This document shows positions 61,326 through 64,000 of a DNA stretch of 64,000 nt, in pieces. The stretch is from Mycobacterium colombiense (GTDB lineage Bacteria; Actinomycetota; Actinomycetes; Mycobacteriales; Mycobacteriaceae), in NCBI RefSeq assembly GCF_003284935.1, contig NZ_QMEV01000003.1:62001-126000 (forward strand), read 5' to 3'. Under the pieces are notes generated by a model. That model ran no database searches. It saw only the letters and a list, made by a program, of their open reading frames with translations, and was not told the origin of the DNA. The number at the start of each line of letters is the position of its first letter. Within the stretch, counting starts at the first letter, position 1. The translations under genes were made by a program, and so were the position numbers.

Positions 61326-61892
61326 GTGACGGCGGTGAAGTCCTCCCGGATGTTTTCCTCCGTCGCGCTCGCGGCTTGTGTCGCGGCAACCGTTCTGACG
61401 CTCGCCGGAGCCGGCCCGGCCACAGCGGCCGGCTCGTGCCCCACCGCGGCGCCGCAAAACGGTGCCACGCCCGACTGGACGCTGAGCGGCACCACGGGCA
61501 GCGTCTCGGTCACCGGATCCACCGACACCGCCGCTCCGCTCGTGAAGGTGACCACGCCGTTCAGCGTGGGCCAGACCCAGGTGCACACCCTGCACGCCGG
61601 AGACGGGCCGGTGGTCTCGAACACCGCCAGGGTCTCCGTCTGCTACATGGGTGTCAACGGACGTGACGGGTCCGTCTTCGACAGCAGCTACCAGCGCGGC
61701 GCGCCGGTCGACTTCCCGCTTACCGGAGTCGTGCCGGGCTTTCAGAAGGCCATCGCGGGGCAGAAGGTCGGGTCGACGGTGGCCGTCGCGATGGTCCCCG
61801 CGGATGGCTACCGCGAGGGCCAGCCCAGCGCCGGCATTCAGCCCGGCGACTCGCTGGTCTTCGCGATCAAAATCCTCAGCGCCAACGGCTAG
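61326..61892 (+). CDS. Exported FKBP-type peptidyl-prolyl isomerase
   Basis: 188 residues, GTG start. Signal VALAACVAATVLTLAGAGPATAA is spread over the first 35 residues. The FKBP domain lies at about 95-186: ARVSVCYMGVNGRDGSVFDSS, FPLTGVVPGFQKAIAGQKVG and AGIQPGDSLVFAIKIL. It should speed proline isomerisation of secreted proteins. It lies 36 bases after the DUF732 gene and could share its transcript. Confidence 0.9.
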   Translation: MTAVKSSRMFSSVALAACVAATVLTLAGAGPATAAGSCPTAAPQNGATPDWTLSGTTGSVSVTGSTDTAAPLVKVTTPFSVGQTQVHTLHAGDGPVVSNTARVSVCYMGVNGRDGSVFDSSYQRGAPVDFPLTGVVPGFQKAIAGQKVGSTVAVAMVPADGYREGQPSAGIQPGDSLVFAIKILSANG

Positions 61893-61922
61893 CTCGGCCC
61901 GCCAAATCCTCTGCCCCGCAGG

Positions 61923-62366
61923 CTAATCGCCCAACGGCGCGAACATCAGCGCGGGATCTATGCCGAGCTGTTGAGCTACGTGACTGGTGTCCCAGTACTC
62001 ACGCCAGTGCGTGATCGCCCCGTCGCGAACCTCGAAAATCGCGGTGACGTGGAACGTGACGGCCACGCCGTTCATGGCGTTCACGTCGACTCGCTCGACG
62101 ACGACGGTGTCGTGATCGGACACCATCGTGCGGATTTCACTCCCCTCGATCATGCCCGTCGCCAGGGTGTTGTGCTTCTCGAGTTCGGCGCGCGCCGCGT
62201 CACGGCCCCGCACGACCGGCGACAGCGGCACGTGCAGCTGCCACACGAAATCGTCGGCCATGAGCGCGGTCATCGCGTCCACGTCCATGCTCGTGCCGTA
62301 AGCGGCATGGATAAAGTCGACCACGATCTTTTCGTTGTCGTTTTTGGTTGCAACACTTTTCGCCAT
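61923..62366 (-). CDS. SnoaL-like / limonene-epoxide-hydrolase-like (NTF2-fold) protein
   Basis: 147 residues. DFIHAAYGTSMDVDAMTALMADDFVWQ, then VSDHDTVVVERVDVNAMNG and VTAIFEVRDGAITHWREYWDTSHVAQQLG, the last segment being typical of the LEH-like branch, where the Asp/Arg pair acts on epoxides. Alone, converging with the FKBP gene. Confidence 0.85.
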   Translation of the reverse strand: MAKSVATKNDNEKIVVDFIHAAYGTSMDVDAMTALMADDFVWQLHVPLSPVVRGRDAARAELEKHNTLATGMIEGSEIRTMVSDHDTVVVERVDVNAMNGVAVTFHVTAIFEVRDGAITHWREYWDTSHVAQQLGIDPALMFAPLGD

Positions 62367-62464
62367 CGTATTGTCCTTTAGTGGTCAATGCAGCTCGCTA
62401 TTTGTCGAACTGTAGATGGCCGCCGCTCGATTAGGCGCTGATATACGAATCGCTTAGCGGGAGT

Positions 62465-62665
62465 TCAGGGACGAAGCAGCGTGATGATGGTATGCCCCGC
62501 GCCCAACAGATCGAGCCCGCCGTCGATCCGCTCGCCGCGACGTTCCACCAGGCCGTCGGAGAACAGGACCAAGCCGTGTCCGGGTTCGACGGTGAAGGCA
62601 CCGCGGCGTCGACTCCGGTTGGCCCCCGCGGTGACCGGTCCCGCCGGGACGACCAATGTAATCTG
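62465..62665 (-). pseudogene. C-terminal remnant of a SpoIIE/RsbU-type phosphatase
   Basis: The minus-strand frame reads GAFTVEPGHGLVLFSDGLVERRGERIDGGLDLLG, split here only by the reading limit of about 35 residues: the LxFSDGLVERR core is the metal-binding end of PP2C-type SpoIIE phosphatases. Upstream the frame meets a stop and the rest of the domain is missing because the heme oxygenase gene begins there. It is therefore a fragment. Confidence 0.6.
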
Positions 62666-62673
62666 AGCAGGTC

Positions 62674-63327
62674 ATGTGCTCGGTCGCCGTCCCCACCAGT
62701 CGCCGTCCGTCGGTCGCGATGAAGCAGGGCTCGGCGGCCGAACACGACGCCGCCGAGCAGAGCCCGTTCATGACCGAACTGCTGGCCGGCCGGATCGGCG
62801 CATCGGGCTATTCCGAGTACCTGCTTCGGTTGCGTGTCGTGTACGCCGCCCTGGAGGACGCCGTGCGAGCCCGTCGCGACGATGCCATGGTGGCCGCCGT
62901 GTACGACCCCGCGCTGGAGCGCCTGAGCGCTATCGACGCCGACCTCGATCACTGGCTGGCCCCGGGCGCCGCACGCGACGTCGACTCCCCCGCGGCGGCG
63001 GCCTACGCCGAGCGGTTGGGCACGCTCACGTGGGGTGGCGCGCTGGTGGCCCACCACTACACACGCTGTCTCGGGGACCTCTCCGGAGGCCGGGGCATCG
63101 GCAAAATCCTGGATCGCACCTTCAATCTCCGCGGCGCCGGACTGGCATTCTATGAATTCCCGGTGCGGCCCAAACCGTATAAGGACGCCTATCGGGCTCG
63201 CCTCGACGCGCTGCGTCCCGACGCGGGCGACATCGATCGCATAGTCGGTGAGGTGAAATACGCGTTCGGCCTGAACCAGGCCCTATTCGATGAACTGTCC
63301 GACAGCGCGCCGAGGCGTCGCCGCTGA
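62674..63327 (+). CDS. Biliverdin-producing heme oxygenase (HmuO type)
   Basis: 217 residues from the ATG at 62674 (a later ATG at 62719 would leave only 4 residues before the ligand region). The proximal heme His is in SAAEHDAAEQSPFMTELL (His24). ALVAHHYTRCLGDLSGGRGIGKIL is the distal-helix signature with the Gly pair. The enzyme opens heme to biliverdin, CO and iron, unlike MhuD. It lies head-to-head with a phosphatase fragment. Confidence 0.9.
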   Translation: MCSVAVPTSRRPSVAMKQGSAAEHDAAEQSPFMTELLAGRIGASGYSEYLLRLRVVYAALEDAVRARRDDAMVAAVYDPALERLSAIDADLDHWLAPGAARDVDSPAAAAYAERLGTLTWGGALVAHHYTRCLGDLSGGRGIGKILDRTFNLRGAGLAFYEFPVRPKPYKDAYRARLDALRPDAGDIDRIVGEVKYAFGLNQALFDELSDSAPRRRR

Positions 63328-63395
63328 ATCACACCCGAGCCGAACCCCCGCCATAGGCCGGCGGGTGCCATCCGGGTATTGACCCGGCGAACGGG

Positions 63396-64000
63396 TCAGA
63401 CCTGGTTGAATCCGCCGTCGGCGGTGACGGTGGATCCGGTGGTGAAGCTGGACAGATCGCTGGCCAAAAACACTGCGGCATTGGCGATCTCGGTCGGGTC
63501 GGCGAAGCGGCCCAGCGGGATGGTGGCGATGCGCCCGGCGCGGAACTCCTCGATCGAGGCGTCGGGATCGGTCTGCGCGGCCAGCGCGTTGCTTCCGGGG
63601 GTGGCTGTGGACCCGGCCACGATGACGTTGACCCGGATGTTGCGGTCGGCGAGTTCGTTGGCCCAGGCGCGGGCCAGGGATCGCACGGCGGCCTTGGTGG
63701 CGGCGTAGATGCTCAGCCCGGGGCGGCCGCGGTCGGCGGTGGTGGACCCGGTCAGAATGATCGACGCGCCGTCGTTGAGCAGCGGCAGCGCCTTTTGCAC
63801 GGTGTAGACGACTCCCTTGACGTTGGTGGTCAGCAGCGCGTCGAGGTCGTCGTCGGTGATCTCCCCCAGCCGCGCCACCCGGGTCGATCCGGCGTTGGCC
63901 ATCACGATGTCGAGTCCCTTACCGGCGGCCGCGACCTCGGCGTAGAGCCGATCGAGATCCTCCGGCGTTCCGACGTCGCCGCGCACCGCGCTCACGCGAG
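63396..64000 (-). CDS. Short-chain dehydrogenase/reductase, N-terminal part beyond the window
   Basis: The minus-strand frame is open to the right edge. Visible: VMANAG (NNAG equivalent), catalytic Ser in ILTGSTTADRG, YAATKAAVRSLARAWANEL (Tyr-x-x-x-Lys) and the end FLASDLSSFTTGSTVTADGG. The cofactor loop TGxxxGIG must lie outside. It is a normal classical SDR; the substrate is unknown. Confidence 0.9.
   Translation of the reverse strand, partial: RVSAVRGDVGTPEDLDRLYAEVAAAGKGLDIVMANAGSTRVARLGEITDDDLDALLTTNVKGVVYTVQKALPLLNDGASIILTGSTTADRGRPGLSIYAATKAAVRSLARAWANELADRNIRVNVIVAGSTATPGSNALAAQTDPDASIEEFRAGRIATIPLGRFADPTEIANAAVFLASDLSSFTTGSTVTADGGFNQV

Overview
The window is high-GC actinobacterial DNA from a Mycobacterium, most likely a non-tuberculous species. 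The diagnostic genes are an MmpS/MmpL pair, a FabG3-type steroid dehydrogenase almost identical in motif layout to the M. tuberculosis protein, an MPT63-like secreted protein, a Tat-exported DUF1906 protein of the Rv2525c type, an LGFP lipoprotein, a CYP140-like P450, DUF732 and DUF6131 proteins, F420-type oxidoreductases and mycothiol-associated DinB-fold proteins. GTG and TTG starts and 4-base ATGA/GTGA gene overlaps are common. No rRNA, tRNA or CRISPR array was seen.

Left part (1-14.9 kb): lipid and stress metabolism. A truncated thioesterase diverges from an acyl-CoA dehydrogenase. Then come a SpoIIAA-like protein and a two-domain universal stress protein, each preceded by a DosR-like box, an F420-type oxidoreductase, and fabG3 behind a perfect 24-bp palindrome. 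These are followed by mmpS-mmpL with a TetR regulator, an HSL-type esterase, an enoyl-CoA hydratase with its own TetR and a perfect 24-bp operator, a CobW/COG0523 GTPase and a TesB thioesterase.

14.9-20.0 kb is the most unusual part. Four same-orientation copies of a palindromic repeat (core TCACAGTGACGTAT, or a one-base variant in an extended match) separate small gene units: a SnoaL-like gene, and a DUF6400-like plus zinc-ribbon pair. The last copy lies about 0.5 kb upstream of a tightly overlapped three-gene module: a complete tyrosine recombinase, an XRE-type protein, and a protein with six CxxC pairs fused to a degenerate tyrosine recombinase. An inverted partial copy of the repeat lies at the 3' end of the module. 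The geometry resembles an integron or a Tn554-like element.

20.0-30 kb: a deazaflavin-dependent reductase and a mycothiol-type DinB protein diverge from a PadR regulator across two palindromes; a MazEF pair with an apparently leaderless promoter; a DUF4345 membrane protein; then a catabolic operon (extradiol dioxygenase, FAH-family hydrolase, flavoprotein hydroxylase, P450) divergent from a TetR gene, which looks like aromatic meta-cleavage.

30-46 kb: esterases, two RibD/DHFR-fold proteins, a GMC oxidoreductase, several exported or lipid-anchored proteins, a CGNR regulator divergent from an EamA transporter, a 2-hydroxypentadienoate-type hydratase, a cutinase and several microproteins.

46.5-52.2 kb: jetA-jetB-jetC (MukF/MukE/MukB-like, Wadjet/Ept/Mks type) without an adjacent jetD.

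52.2-64 kb: secreted proteins including one with three WWDPT repeats, an SDR whose reading frame runs on antisense to that gene, a frameshifted DUF899 gene, SRPBCC and SnoaL-like proteins, a CYP140-like P450, an ATP-grasp enzyme coupled to a serine hydrolase, an exported FKBP, a heme oxygenase, and an SDR cut by the right edge.
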